Origin: Aegilops tauschii subsp. strangulata
Taxonomy: Eukaryota > Streptophyta > Magnoliopsida > Poales > Poaceae
Assembly: GCF_002575655.3 (NCBI RefSeq)
Contig: NC_053040.3
Span: 363,070,267 to 363,134,266 of the forward strand
DNA: 64,000 nucleotides
Direction of reading: 5' to 3'
In this document: positions 52,812-64,000 of the stretch, piece after piece
How positions within the stretch are numbered: the first letter of the stretch is position 1
Layout of the letters: every line of letters starts with the position of its first letter
Notes under the pieces: model-generated
Databases searched by the model: none
What the model was told of the DNA's origin: nothing
The model's input: the letters and a program-made list of their open reading frames with translations, nothing else
Program-made: the position numbers and the translations under genes

Positions 52812-55800
52812 TTTGGCGCCCACCGTGGGACCAGGTGCACCGTCGTCCGGAGACCTGTTCTGGACGGGAACCCTCTTGCTCCCCCGCGAGCGCAGCCAGC
52901 CTGCTACGCCCGATGGCGTTTGCCTCGACGCGCTGCAAGGCATCGACGACGCCTGCGCAGCGAGCTGCCTCGCCGATCTGCTCGGCGAGACTCGCATCTC
53001 CGACGAGCCTGCGTCCGACGCAGGCACGGACTACCCCGAGAGCCGCCTCGTCAGCCTCCTCGACCAGCTTCACGTCTCCAGCGAGCCTGCTACAGATGTG
53101 GAGTCGGTTGGCTCCACCGACCCGATGCTTGTCGACTCCGACACGGCATCGCTCGACGCTTACCCCTCCGACGTGGTGGTCTTCGACGAACCTCTCCCTC
53201 GAGCTGATAGCGGCAGCAGCGCTGTCACCGAAGTGCTGGTCATCAGCCACGTCGCCAACTCGGGCGAGAACGCCCACGACGCCCTGCAAGCGGCGATGCA
53301 CGACCTCTCCGTCCCCATCCCGGCCGATGCCGACGCCGAGACACTGGAGGCACGCCGCCTCGCCCTCATCGCGGAAGGCCAGAAGATAGCCTCCATGAGA
53401 CGCCTCACCGAGGCCCACCAGCGCGAAGTCGACCGCGCCGCCTTCCGTACGCCGCCGCCTAGCGGCCCGAGCCGAGCCGGCTTCGTCCAGAAGCGCGGCG
53501 CGGCCGTCGCCAGCATGCTGGGGGCGGATTGCCCCGTCTACGCCACCCCGCTCGAGAATTTGCGAGCCGCCTAGGCGGCCGCAGAAGAGCTCAATGGGCT
53601 GGGAGCCGATGAGCTCCCCTACATGACAAGACGGATCCAGCAGCTGATCGACGCGGCTGCAGAACGGCACGAAGCTGGCGCCCGTGCTGATAGTCATCCC
53701 CCGCGCCGGGAGCACGCCGTGACGTCCCGCTCGCCGACTGCGAGCGGCGCTCGCCAGAAGAAACACAAGGAGCCGGCTGCTAGCCGCAGCTGGACTCGCA
53801 TCACCATCGAGCGCGACTCGGAAGGCCGCCCGCGAGCGGTGGAGCACCAAGGAAATCTGCCTCCCCCCCGCCTCGAAGAGAGCGACGTCTCACCCCGCCG
53901 CCTATCACGCACCCGACTCTTGGCGACCGACTCGGCCGCCGGGAAGGAGTCGGCGAGAACGACGCCCGCCACCGGATCGACCGCCTTGCTCGATCCTTGG
54001 CGTTAGAAGAAGAAGACGATGTCGGCCCGCCATGCTTTGGCCCCCGCATCCGCGACGAGCCCTTCCCCAAACGGTTCTCGCTCCCCAGAGACACGCCCAA
54101 GTACAACGGCTCAGTGAAGCCGGAAGATTGGCTCATCGACTACTCCATGGCCGTCAGCATAGCCAACGGCAATCGGCGCGTCGCCGTGAAGTACGTCCCC
54201 CTCATGCTGCAAGGCACGGTGCGCACATGGCTCAACAGCCTCAAGCCCTACAGCATCAACAGTTGGCTGGACTTCACAGAAGTCTTCGTCCGCAACTTCA
54301 CCAGCACCTACAAGCGGCCTCCCAAGCCTCGCTAGCTCTCCCTCTGCGTCCAAGGGCCCAACGAGTCGACCCGCGACTACCTCACGCGGTAGGCCGAGCT
54401 CCGCAAGTCCTGCGAGGGGGTGCATGAGGTCCAGGCCATCGAGTACTTCACCGCCGGGTGCCGAGAGGGCACCCTCCTCAAGCACCGACTCCTCTGCGAC
54501 CAGCCGGCTACCCTCGATGAGTTGCTGGTCATCGCGGACAAGTACGCCACGGCCGACTCCTCAATGAAGACCGAGCTCTGAGTAGACACCTCGGGGAAGG
54601 TGATTGCTCCGGCTCCTAAGACACCGGCTGGCGACCCTAATCGGCGCCCCTACCAGAAGGACCACAAGCGCAAGGCCCCCATGCCGACTTCCACCAGTCG
54701 GCAGGTGGCCACCGTTGAAGATGAGCAGCCCGAAGAACGGCCCGCTCCCAAGAAGAAGGGTGGTAGGCCGGCTTGGCAGCCGGCTTTCTCCTACGAACAG
54801 GCTCTTGATGCCCCCTGCAAATTCCACAGCGGCGCGAAGCCGTCCAACCACACAACCCGGAAATGCCATTGGCTCACCCGCATCACCAAGGGCGAGGGGA
54901 TGTTGCCGCCTCCGCCTCCCGGTCCGCCGCCTCCAGCCCCCCAGCAGCCGGCAGCTCGGCCGGCAGTCGGCGCCATCCAAGACAAATTCCCCGAAGAGCA
55001 CGCCACCTACGTCGTCTTCACCATTCAAGCCGACGACAAGCGCAGTCGACGCCGACAGCATCAAGAAGTTAATGCAGTCGCCTCTAGCACCCCCGAGTTC
55101 ATGCACTGGTCAGAGAAGCCAATCAGCTGGAGCCAGGCCGACCACCCAGAGGTGATGCCCTCTCCTGGCTCCTATGCAATGGTCTTGGATGTCACCCTCG
55201 CGACGGAGAGGCGAGCTGCCCGATTCTCCCGAGTCCTGATAGATGGCGGAAGCAGTATCAACATACTGTACCGCGATACCATGGAGAAGCTCAACATCAA
55301 AGCGAAGTAGCTCATGCCGAGCCGCACCGTCTTCCATGGTATCGTCCCCGGCTTGTCCTGCTCCCCAATCGGCAAGATTAAAATGGATGTTCTCTTCGGA
55401 GACAAAGACCATTTTCGCCGAGAAGCAATCTGGTTCGAGGTAGTGGATTTGGAGAGCCCCTATCATGCTCTGCTTGGCCGACCTGCTCTGGCCAAGTTCA
55501 TGGCTGTGCCCCACTACGCCTACCTGAAGATGAAGATGCCGAGCTCGAAGGGGATCATCACGGTAGCCGGCGACTACAAGAAGTCCATCGAGTGCGCCAT
55601 GGCCAGCAGCCGGCTGGCCGAGTCCCTCGTGGTGGCAGAAGAGAAGAAGATGCTGGAACGGGTTGTGGCCATGGCCGGCAAGCAGCCGGCCCTGTCCCCC
55701 AACCCCAAAGATTGTGATGCGCAGGGCTCCCTCCAGCCTGCCAAAGAGACGAAGAAGATACCTCTGGACCCGGAGAACCCGGAGAGGTTCGCTGTCATTG

Positions 55801-55823
55801 GGGCAAACTTGGACAGTAAATAG
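52633..55823 (+). pseudogene. gag: Element 2 gag and protease
   Basis: The frame is open from LTR AUG 52633 through the PBS into gag (ALQGIDDACAASCLADLL, SLLDQLHVSSEPA) up to TAG 53572-53574. A frameshift between about 53870 and 53997 follows. Then the capsid domain (WLNSLKPYSINSWLDFTEVF), stops at 54333-54335, 54390-54392 and 54579-54581, the zinc-knuckle-like CKFHSGAKPSNHTTRKC, and protease VLIDGGSSINILY with its catalytic Asp intact. TAG at 55308-55310 and the shared TAG at 55821-55823 end this part. The true initiation codon is uncertain (52633 in the LTR, or 53125 as the first ATG after the PBS). Uninterrupted counterparts in element 1 show the stops are decay, apart from the last. Confidence 0.85.
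52812..52830 (+). other. Primer-binding site of element 2
   Basis: TTTGGCGCCCACCGTGGGA immediately after the LTR end, identical to element 1 except for the last base. The tRNA used cannot be named with certainty. Confidence 0.75.
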
Positions 55824-58800
55824 GAAGGCGAGCTCGTCGACTTCCTCTGTGAGAATCGAGACATTTTTGCATGGTCCCCAAAGGACATGCCGGGTGTCCC
55901 GAAGGATTTCGCCGAGAACAAATTACATGTCCGCGCTGACGCGAAGCCCGTCAAGCAACCCCTCCGCCGACTATCAGAAGAGAAGCGAAGAATCGTGGGA
56001 GAAGAGATAGCCCGGCTCCTTGCCGCTGGCTTTATCATGGAAGTGTTCTTTCCAGAATGGCTTGCCAACCCAGTTCTGGTTCTGAAGAAGAATAACAAGT
56101 GGCGTATGTGTATAGACTACACCAGCCTGAACAATGCCTGCCCAAAGGATCCGTTTGCTCTGCCACGGAATGACCAAGTGATAGACTCCACAGCCGGATG
56201 CGAGCTGTTAAGTTTTTTGGATGCGTACTCAGGGTACCATCAGATCAAGTTGGACCCAGCTGACCGCCTGAAGACTGCCTTCATCACACCCTTTGGAGCA
56301 TTCTGCTACCTGACTATGACATTCGGCTTGAGGAATGCCGGTGCCACTTTTCAGCGTTGCATGCAGAAATGCCTCTTGAAACAACTCGGCAGAAACGCCC
56401 ACGTCTATGTAGACGACATTGTGGTGAAGACAGAGAAGCGCGGTACCTTGCTGGAAGACCTAAAAGAAACATTCGCCAACTTGCGCCGATTCCAAATCAA
56501 GCTCAACCCCGAGAAGTGCGTGTTCGGAGTGCCAGCCGGCCAGCTGCTAGGCTTCCTGGTCTCCGAACGCGGCATCGAATGCAACCCCGTCAAGATCAAG
56601 GCCATCGAGAGGATGGAGATCCCCACCAAACTGCGAGATGTGCAGAAGTTCACTGGCTGCTTAGCCTCCCTGAATCGTTTTATCAGCCGACTAGGAGAGA
56701 AGGCCCTCCCCCTGTACCGACTCATGAAGAAGTCCACTCACTTCGAGTGGAACAACCAAGCCGACCAAGCCTTCCATGAGTTGAAGAAAATGCTGACCAC
56801 TCCGCCTGTCCTGGCGGCGCCGACTGAGAAGGAGCCCATGCTCCTCTATATCGCCGCGACTAGCCGAGTCGTCAGTACTGTTGTTGTGGTCCAGCACCCG
56901 GAAGAAGGCCGAGCCCAGCTAGTTCAGAGGCCGGTGTACTATCTCAGCGAAGTGCTATCCAGCTCTAAGCAAAACTACCCGCACTACCAGAAGATGTGCT
57001 ATGGGGTGTACTTCGCTGCCAAGAAACTGAAGCCCTACTTCCAAGAGCACCCCATCACGGTCGTGTGCACCGTCCCGCTCGCCGAGATCATAGGCAGCCG
57101 GGACGCATCCGGCCGGGTGGCAAAATGGGCCATTGCACTGGCGCCCTACACGATCTTCTACCAACCCCGCACCGCCATCAAGTCCCAAGCATTGGCCGAC
57201 TTCCTCGTCGACTGGGCCGAGACGCAGTACCTGCCGCCGGCTCCCGACTCTACCCATTGGCGGATGCACTTTGACGGGTCCAAGATGCGCACCGGCTTGG
57301 GAGCCGGCATCGTCCTCACCTCTCCCAAAGGCGACAAGCTCAAGTACACACTGCAGATCCACTTCGTCGCCTCCAACAACGTGGCCGAGTATGAGGCACT
57401 CGTACATGGGCTCCGGCTAGCCAAAGAGCTCGTCATACGCCGGATCCTGTGTTACGGCGACTCAGACTTGGTGGTCCAGCAGTCGTCTTGCGACTGGGAT
57501 GCCAAGGACGCGAACATGGCGAGCTATCGATTCCACGTCCAGCAGATCAGCATATACTTCAAAGGGTGCGATTTCCTCCACGTGCCAAGGGCCGACAACG
57601 ACCAAGCTGATGCCCTCGCACGGATCGGCTCCACCCAACAAGCCATACCGACTGGCGTCTCCCTCCAGCGCCTCCTCAAGCCGTCCATCAAGCCGTCTCC
57701 AGAGTCGGACTCCATCTTTGTACCGCCTGCGCCAGATACAGCCGGATCCGACTGGAGAAACCCCGCAGGCGGCACGGGGACTTCGACAATTAGCCCGGGG
57801 ACTGCCATAGTCGCACCCGGCCCGGAGACTTCAGAGCCCGGCCCGGGGACTGCAGCAGTCGGCCCGGAGACTGCAACAACACAAGAAGTGGTGGCCGACT
57901 CCAATTCTACGCCACCCGACCCACCCGCCCGAGTCATGGTGGCTACACTAACAGAAGAAGAAGTCACAGCTCCGTGATGGGCCCAGCCCATCCTCAAGTT
58001 CCTAGTCAGTAGAGAGCTGCCGACTGATGAGATCTTAGCAAGACTAGTGCAACGACGAGCCGCAGCATATGCAATAATCAACAAAGAGCTTGTGAAGCGC
58101 AGCGTCACTGGAGTCTTGCAGCGTTGTGTCGAGCCAGAAAAAGGAGTGGCAATCCTCAAGGACATCCACCAAGGCGAATGCGGCCACCACGCAGCCTCAA
58201 GATCACTTGTGGCCAAGGCTTTCCGCCATGGTTTCTTCTGGCCGACTGCCTTGGAGGATGCTAAAGAAATAGTCAAGAGCTGCAGAGGATGCCAAGTTTT
58301 TAGTTCCAAGCAACACCTGCCGGCTTCTGCACTCAAGACCATTCCCCTCACCTGGCCTTTTGCCGTCTGGGGACTGGACATGGTGGGCCCTTTCAAGACA
58401 GCCCGCGGTGGCTTGACACATCTACTGGTCGCTGTGGACAAGTTCACAAAGTGGATCGAAGCAAAGCCGATTAAGAAGCTGAACGGGCCGACTGCCGTGA
58501 CATTCATCACTGACATCACTACACGGTACGGCGTGCCACACAGCATCATCACCGACAACGGCACGAACTTCGCCAAAGGAGCACTGGCACGTTTCTGCGC
58601 GACGCAGGGCATCCGACTGGACTTAGCGTCCGTTGCCCACCCACAGTCAAACGGCCAGGTCGAGCGAGCAAATGGACTCATCCTCTCCGGCATCAAGCCC
58701 CGACTGGTTGTACCACTGGAGCGATCGGCCGGCTACTGGCTCGATGAGCTACCGGCTGTCCTCTGGAGCCTGCGCACTACACCCAACAAGTCAACCGGCT

Positions 58801-59243
58801 TCACTCCATTTTTCCTCGTGTACGATGCCGAGGCTGTCATCCCAACAGACATCGAGTTCGACTCACCTCGGATCACCATGTACACGGAGGAGGAGGCCAA
58901 GGAAGCAAGAGAAGACGGCGTCGACCTACTGGAAGAAGGCCGGCTGTTAGCACTCAGCCGGTCCGCCATCTACCAGCAAGGGCTGCGCCGCTACTACAAC
59001 CGCAAGGTCAAGCTAATATCCTTCCAAGAGGGCGACCTTGTGCTCTGGCTGATCCAGCGAACAGCCGGCCAGCACAAGCTCTCGGCCCCTTGGGAAGGCC
59101 CCTTCGTCATCAGCAAGGCACTAGGCAACGACTCCTACTACCTGATCGACGCGCAAAAACCAAGAGCACGCAAGAGAGATGACTCCAGCAAGGAGTCGGA
59201 GCGACCATGGAACGCAAACCTCCTGAGACGATTTTACAGTTGA
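55824..59243 (+). pseudogene. pol: Element 2 pol: RT, two RNase H domains, integrase
   Basis: Open in one frame from 55824 to TGA 57975-57977 and then to the final TGA 59241-59243. RT: KNNKWRMCIDYTSLNNACPK, FLDAYSGYHQIKLDPADRLK, YVDDIVVKTEKR. First RNase H: LLYIAATSRVVSTVVVV, acidic residue missing, then SQALADFLVDW. Second RNase H: HFDGSK, VAEYEALVHGL, CYGDSDLVVQQ and RADNDQADALA give the full D-E-D-D set. The Pro/Gly linker is next. Integrase: HQGECGHH...CRGCQ, WGLDMVGPF, IITDNGTNFA, SNGQVERANG, GPFVISK. A single stop in the linker (TCA to TGA) breaks it; otherwise pol is intact. The second RNase H marks the Tat lineage. Confidence 0.95.
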
Positions 59244-59963
59244 AAGCAGTATGTATCATGCTACCCTTTTGTATTAAGTACAAACCAACAGGCCCCCCGA
59301 ACAGTACTCGGGGACTGCCTTTGTTTATCTATGAATGACAAGTGTCATATCCATGAATGTATTATTACATTTGATTTCTTGTCTGGCACCGGGTTCGACT
59401 AGTCGGCCCGGGGACTGGCCGCCTTGAGCTATATTAAAAGTTCTACCTGAAGTCAGAAAATTAGTGTGCCGGCTCCCGAGTCCTCTCTTGTTGAAAGTCG
59501 CAGCTCGAAGAACCGACTGTCCGACTAGCAAGAGGCAAGGCAGAAATGATGCCCACACGACAAATGGCTAAGGAACAACGAACCTATATAGCAAAAAGAC
59601 GGCCTCCAAACATGCCTGCCGGCTGGTCGGCTTCCTCAACACTTAGCTTTAGTCCAGCAAAGCTAGAGTACTTCCCCCCCCCCCCCAATTGGCCAAGCAC
59701 TCCTCCAGCTACAGATTGCAGAGCAACTGTCTGACTGGGGAGGCGGCAACCAAGGGAGGGCGGCAAAGGAAACAGCAGAAGGATAAAAAGCAAAGTACGA
59801 GGAAATGCCAAATGCATGCATAAGTTATATATACATATAAAGCCCCCAACAGGTCGGCAATCAACATGGTTCGAATACACCCCCAGTGGGTGGAATTGTG
59901 CAGACTTAACAGAGTATTGTTCCAAAAGTAACAGGACAGAAAAACAAAAGACGGCAGACTAGA
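59244..59963. other. Region between convergent pol and antisense gene of element 2
   Basis: Non-coding counterpart of 32860-33572. Contains CTCGGGGACTGCC at about 59308 and CGGGGACTGG at about 59408 (PPT-like on the plus strand) and a poly-C run at about 59677-59687. No ORF of note. Confidence 0.5.
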
Positions 59964-62511
59964 CTAAGGCGCGGTGCGGAGGCCGAGCTGGTCGGTGAAG
60001 GCGGCCTCGCCGGCTGAAGGAGTGGCCGCCTAGCGGGTCTCGGCTTGGTCACCACCAGCGGCAGGCGACGCACTCGCGCGCGACGTGGTGCTGGAGGCGC
60101 GGTCAGGCTGAGGCTGGTCGGCTGCTCCACCAGCCGGCTCGGCGTCTTCACCCTCCTCCTCCTCCTCTTCACCCTCGTCGCTGGAGATGATCTCCTCCGC
60201 CGATTCTTCACCGTCTGCAGGGTTCAGCCCAAACCACTCCTCCGGCTGGGCGACACCGTTGTCGTCTACCTCGAGGGTGAAGACGCTGGTGTCGGTGTAG
60301 TCAGCGATCGGCGAAGTCCGCCGGATGATAGCCGGCCGCGCCGGCTCCAGCTCCGTGTCGGCTTGCTGCCGCCAGGTAGCCAGCTGATCCAGGCTCAGGC
60401 CGGGATACCAGGCCTTGACGAACTCCAGCGCCCGCCTGGCGCCAGAGCGAGCCGCCGAGGCCTTCCAGGCTTCGAAGCGGCCGACTGCCACCTCCAGCCA
60501 GTCGGCAGTTCGACTGGGGGTGCGAGGAACCACTTGGCCGGGCCAGAGGGCGGCCAAGACTTGCGCCCCGGCATGCTGAAGCCGGCGGAGCAGTCGATGA
60601 GCCGGCTGGATGCGGGCCTGGATCGCCAAGAGCTGCTCCTCCGGCGAACGGCCGGCGGTTGGCGAAATCTTGAAGCCAGCCTGCCTCCGCGCCTGGCGGC
60701 GGGCCTCGATGGTCTGGTTGGCAGCGGTAGAATAGCCAGGGAAATATTCTGCGCAAGAAAGAAGAAGAAAAGAAGAAAAGAGCACCAAGTCAGAAAACGA
60801 GCCAAAAGTGGCAGATGGCAAGAAATGACGAAGAGGTAGGCGGCTTACCGTCAACCAGATCTTCGATCTGACCATAGCCAGAGATCAGAGTTTGCCTGGC
60901 CTCAGCCTAGCCAGCCGCCTCCGTCTCGTACTCGGCCTGGAGGGCGGATTCGCGGTCCTGCACCGCCTTCAGAGCCGCCTTGTGGCCTTCCTCCTGGTCG
61001 GCCAACTTCTTGGCCAGTCGGTCGCGTTCCTGCACCAAGGCGGCGAGCTCGGCATCCTTGGCACGAAGGGCAGTCTGAGACTCCCCCAGCTATGCCCTCG
61101 GACCGGCGTTGGCCGCTGCAGAGACGGCAGAAAAAGAAAGAACAGTAAGAGGAAGTCGTCAAGGAAGATCCGACCCGACTGCTCAGCAGTCGGCCCGAAT
61201 CTCGGGGACTACACCCAGTGGGTGCGCTGACGCGCCCCCACATGAGATAAAGAACAAAGCACGTACCTCGGCTCTCAGTAAGGTCGGCGGTCTTCTGGGT
61301 CAGCTCCTGAGCCTGGGAGTTGAAGGCGGCCGCACGAAGATTGTGGTAGTCCTGCAAGATAGACAGAAGATCGAAGTAAGAACAAGAATAGCAAAGACAA
61401 ATCCACTAAGAAGTTCCAAGCCACCTGCTCAGCAGCCGACTCGGAACTCGGGGACTACACCCAGTGGGTGCGCTGACGCGCCCCCACGGAAGAAATCAAG
61501 ATCAAGAAGAAATCAAGATCAAGAAGAAGCAAGATGGGAAGACTAACCCGGATGGCCGCCCGCGTCGCAAGGAACTCGTCGGTGAACTGCCTCAGCGCCG
61601 TAGCATGGGCCTGAAGCCGGGTCCGGACGTCCTGCGCGGCCACGTTCATCACGGCTGTCCCTCCGCCTGGCGTCCACCCCGAGGTAGCGCTGGCCACCTC
61701 CACATCCCGGGCCGATGAGCTGGAGCCCGCGGCCGGCTGCGGCTTCGACGCGGCCTTCTGTGGCTCCGACGCAGCCTTCCCCGCATGACGGCTCGGCGGC
61801 ATCCGGACCGCCATCTCAGTCCTCGCGGCCGGCTCGCCCCCCGCCGACTGCGCAGGCGGCAGATCAGGCCGGCCGCCTTGAGCCGCCCCAGTTGGCGGGG
61901 TCGGCACCGGCGCCCTCTCCAGGACGACGACGTCGTCGTCCCTCTCCAGTCCTGGCTGGTCGCCGCTGGCCCCTTCTGGCAAGGGCTCCATGTCCCCAGG
62001 CGCTACGACGCGCAGCGGGGTGACCATCAAGACCTCCTCCGCCGCCGCCGCGGCTGCAGCCTCCGCTTGGGCCTTGGCTGCGGCGTCGGCGAGCACCTTC
62101 GCCGCCTCTTCCTCCTGCGCCGCCTGGGCGGTGGCCGCCTTCCGTGCCTCCGCCTCTCGCGCCTCCCGTTCCTCCCGCGCCTCCCGCGCGTTCCGTTCTA
62201 TCGCTTCCTGAAGGTCGGCACGGGGGTCCACGCGGCGAGTGGTGCTCCCAGACCCCCTCGGCGACTCGACGACGGAGGCGGCAGCCGCCCGCTCAAGCGA
62301 CAACGGAGCTCTGATCGTTTGGAGAAAAAGACAAGGGTTCAGGAACCACCAGAGAAAAGAAAGAAAAAGAGTATACAAAAAAATTCGAACTTACGCCGAC
62401 ACGGTCTGCGGTTGCTTCACAGTCTTGCGGAAGCGAGCCGCCTTCGCGGCCGCCTCCTCCCGCCTGGTTGCTGCCGCCCCGCCCCTGGGTTTCTTCATCC
62501 GACTGCTGAGC
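59964..62511 (-). pseudogene. Antisense gene of element 2, 3' exons only
   Basis: Homologue of 30360-32859. Inferred exons on the minus strand: 62511-62395 (end of exon 2, cut by the insertion at 62512), 62310-61548, 61351-61267, 61115-60849 and 60748-59964. Splice donors (GTAAGT, GTTAGT, GTACGT, GTAAGC) and acceptors are conserved. Exon 3 is open here where element 1 is frameshifted and carries a coiled coil (EEREAREAEARKAATAQAAQ) and TPPTGAAQGGRPDLPPAQS. Stops: CAG to TAG near 61090, TGG to TAG near 60905 and CAG to TAG at 60032-60030. The N-terminal domain exon lies beyond the window. Confidence 0.78.
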
Positions 62512-64000
62512 TGTCACAGCCCCAGATCAGCCCTTGTTTGACTTTTGCTTGTTCCTCATGTCATCATGTTTAATTTTCAAAGAAACTTGAAATGGGGATG
62601 TTGAAACCCTAGCACCAAATGCATTCAACTAGGTTCAACTAAAAAATATTTTCAATGAACCCAAATGCCCTTTAGAAAAGTTCATGATTTTTGTTAATGG
62701 TGAAAACCTCTGCCAAAAATGATGCACCTATTTCTAGGCCATCCTGGATTTTTGAATTAAATCTTATTGTATTTGACTTTTGGGCATTTAAATGTTATAA
62801 ATAATTTAAATGTTCAAATAATGTGGGAACTATTTTTGGGCCACTGAAATAATTCAGCAAGTGTCCATGAATATTTTCAGGATTTTAGGAAATGCCTTGG
62901 TATTTTTCCTAAGCTCAAAACAGAGGCAAATAATTAGAAAACAAAAACAAATTAGTAAACAGAAGAGAGAGATATAGGCCTCAGGCCACTTACCTGGACT
63001 GGGCCGGCCCACCTGGCCCATGCCAGTCACCACCTACCTTTGCCAGTAGGCAGAGGAGGGGAACAGCGCACCGCCGCCGAGCACGCGCCCGCGCCACCTC
63101 CTGCTTCCCCGGCCCCTCCTGGCGACGCCACGACGACGCCCCGAAGCCCCTGTCTCCTCTCCCTCACTCACTGCACTCTCTCTTGTGCACCGTAGCCACC
63201 GCACCTTGCTCGCCCGCACGGGCCGCCGCTTGTGCTCGCCGCCGACGTATCTCCGGCCACCTATCGGTCCGGCCGTCGTGCTCAGCTCCCTCCCCGCGCC
63301 GCGTAGAGCACGTAGGTGCCCCGCACGGGCCACCCTGGCCACCGTAGCGTCGACCCCGAGCTCAGCCGAGCTCCGGCGACCGCCAAGATCGACGCCGGTG
63401 ATAACTCCGGCCATCCCAGGCCCAACCGCTGCCACCACTCGACGCGGACGAGTGCCCGCGTCCCGCAGATGCCCTCCGCCGGCCATTTGGTCGCCGGAGG
63501 AGGAATCCCGCAGCCCGCCGCCGCGTCTGGCCTCGCCGGCGTCACGACGCCGGTGGGTTTGACCCCGCCGACCAGGGGGTTTGACCTCCCCTCTGTCACT
63601 GACGCGTGGGCCAACCCCCACTGACACTTTAGTTAGTATTAATTTAACACTAATTAACTTAGGTTAGTGAGTTAGTCACTGACGTGTGGACCCCACACGT
63701 CAGGTTTGACCCGGACCAGCCCCTGTTGACTTGCTGACGTCACAGTGACGCAAGGCCGACGCAGTAAAGCATTATCTGGATTTAAGTTTATTCAGGAAAT
63801 TCCAGAAAATAGTATAAACTTCTAAAAATCATATAAAATCAACCGTAGCTCAAAATGAAATAATTTATATATGAAAAATTATCAGAAAAATGCAATCTAT
63901 CCATCTGTATCATTTTCATGCATGTCAAACTAAGTTATACCTGCTGTATAGGTGAAAACATGATAATGCACTATTTGAATTCATAGTTTGAATTTGAATT
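62512..64000 (+). mobile_element. Start of another long-LTR element, continuing past the window
   Basis: TGTCACAGCCCCAGATCAGCCC begins exactly where homology of element 2 to element 1 breaks. The five bases before it (TGAGC, 62507-62511) are the candidate target duplication. The layout, AT-rich then GC-rich CT-strand DNA (63040-63600) then AT-rich, parallels the nested element at 24472, whose start TGTGACACCCC is similar. It is probably a related long-LTR family. The GC-rich frames of up to 197 codons are unlikely to be genes. The element has no visible end in the window. Confidence 0.6.

Larger units (their letters stand above)
51637..62511 (+). mobile_element. Gypsy element 2, same family as element 1, plus strand, 3' end outside the window
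   Basis: 5' LTR 51642-52811, PBS, gag-protease, RT, two RNase H domains, integrase to 59243, then the convergent minus-strand gene up to 62511, where a new LTR-type element begins. The presumed target duplication on the left is AGGAG (51637-51641). It is inserted in the right LTR of element 3, so it is younger than element 3, and older than the insertion at 62512. The coding region has at least six premature stops and one frameshift, so it is not autonomous. Confidence 0.93.

Noticed and set aside
57524..58696. 390-codon minus-strand ORF in element 2
   Set aside because: Shadow of pol; contains no domain of its own and is the equivalent of the frame in element 1.
63034..63627. 197-codon minus-strand ORF near the window end
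   Set aside because: Other frames on both strands are equally open; CpG-rich part of a presumed LTR with no motif.

Overview
This window is nuclear DNA of a Triticeae grass (wheat, barley or a close relative). It contains the start and end of an Angela/BARE/WIS-type LTR, several other grass-type LTRs, Copia and Gypsy polyproteins of plant type, a CACTA terminus, a MITE and typical AT-rich low-complexity arrays. Nearly everything is transposon-derived. I found no intact host gene, rRNA gene or functional tRNA gene, and all coding regions carry stops, frameshifts or truncations.

Layout. 1-2401: two LTR fragments. 2402-6050: low-copy DNA with two TATA-preceded broken small genes. 6050-10871: AT-rich arrays, a CACTA end and tRNA-like remnants. 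10872-20390: a broken Copia element (5' LTR, PBS, gag, then integrase, RT and RNase H fragments). It is interrupted at 12722 by a Gypsy-type element (LTR plus antisense gene), which was itself hit by an Angela-type solo LTR with an AGGAC target-site duplication and by a second LTR. 20391-23090: AT microsatellite, MITE, low-copy and GC-rich DNA. 23091-41200: Gypsy element 1 on the minus strand (GTCAT target-site duplication, 1.2 kb LTRs), carrying a nested 4.17 kb LTR-like insertion (CGGGC duplication) at 24472-28645. 41201-44658: non-coding repeat DNA with a dimeric higher-order repeat. 44659-51641: element 3, an LTR element with no gag-pol. 51642-62511: Gypsy element 2 on the plus strand, same family as element 1, inserted into the right LTR of element 3. 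62512-64000: the start of another long-LTR element inserted into element 2.

The main theme is a gene on the strand opposite gag-pol, lying between pol and the 3' LTR. Elements 1 and 2 encode gag, protease, RT, a degenerate first RNase H, a second RNase H with its acidic residues, and integrase. This layout fits the Tat lineage of Ty3/Gypsy. Convergent to pol, each carries the same multi-exon gene with conserved splice sites. In element 1 this gene has its own TATA box and G-box. Its N-terminal half resembles the grass family called 'putative gypsy type transposon' (Transposase_28, PF04195, recognised from memory). Related genes occur in element 4 (13914 onward) and element 3 (50308 to 46476). 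In element 3 it is almost the entire internal region, so that element looks like a derivative that kept the antisense gene and lost gag-pol.

Other notable points: two short polyubiquitin-junction-like segments in each LTR of element 3; a UAG between protease and RT shared by elements 1 and 2; an open frame running from an LTR AUG across the primer-binding site into gag; and repeated modules in the introns of the antisense gene. Family names, domain names and ages come from reading by eye, without searches.
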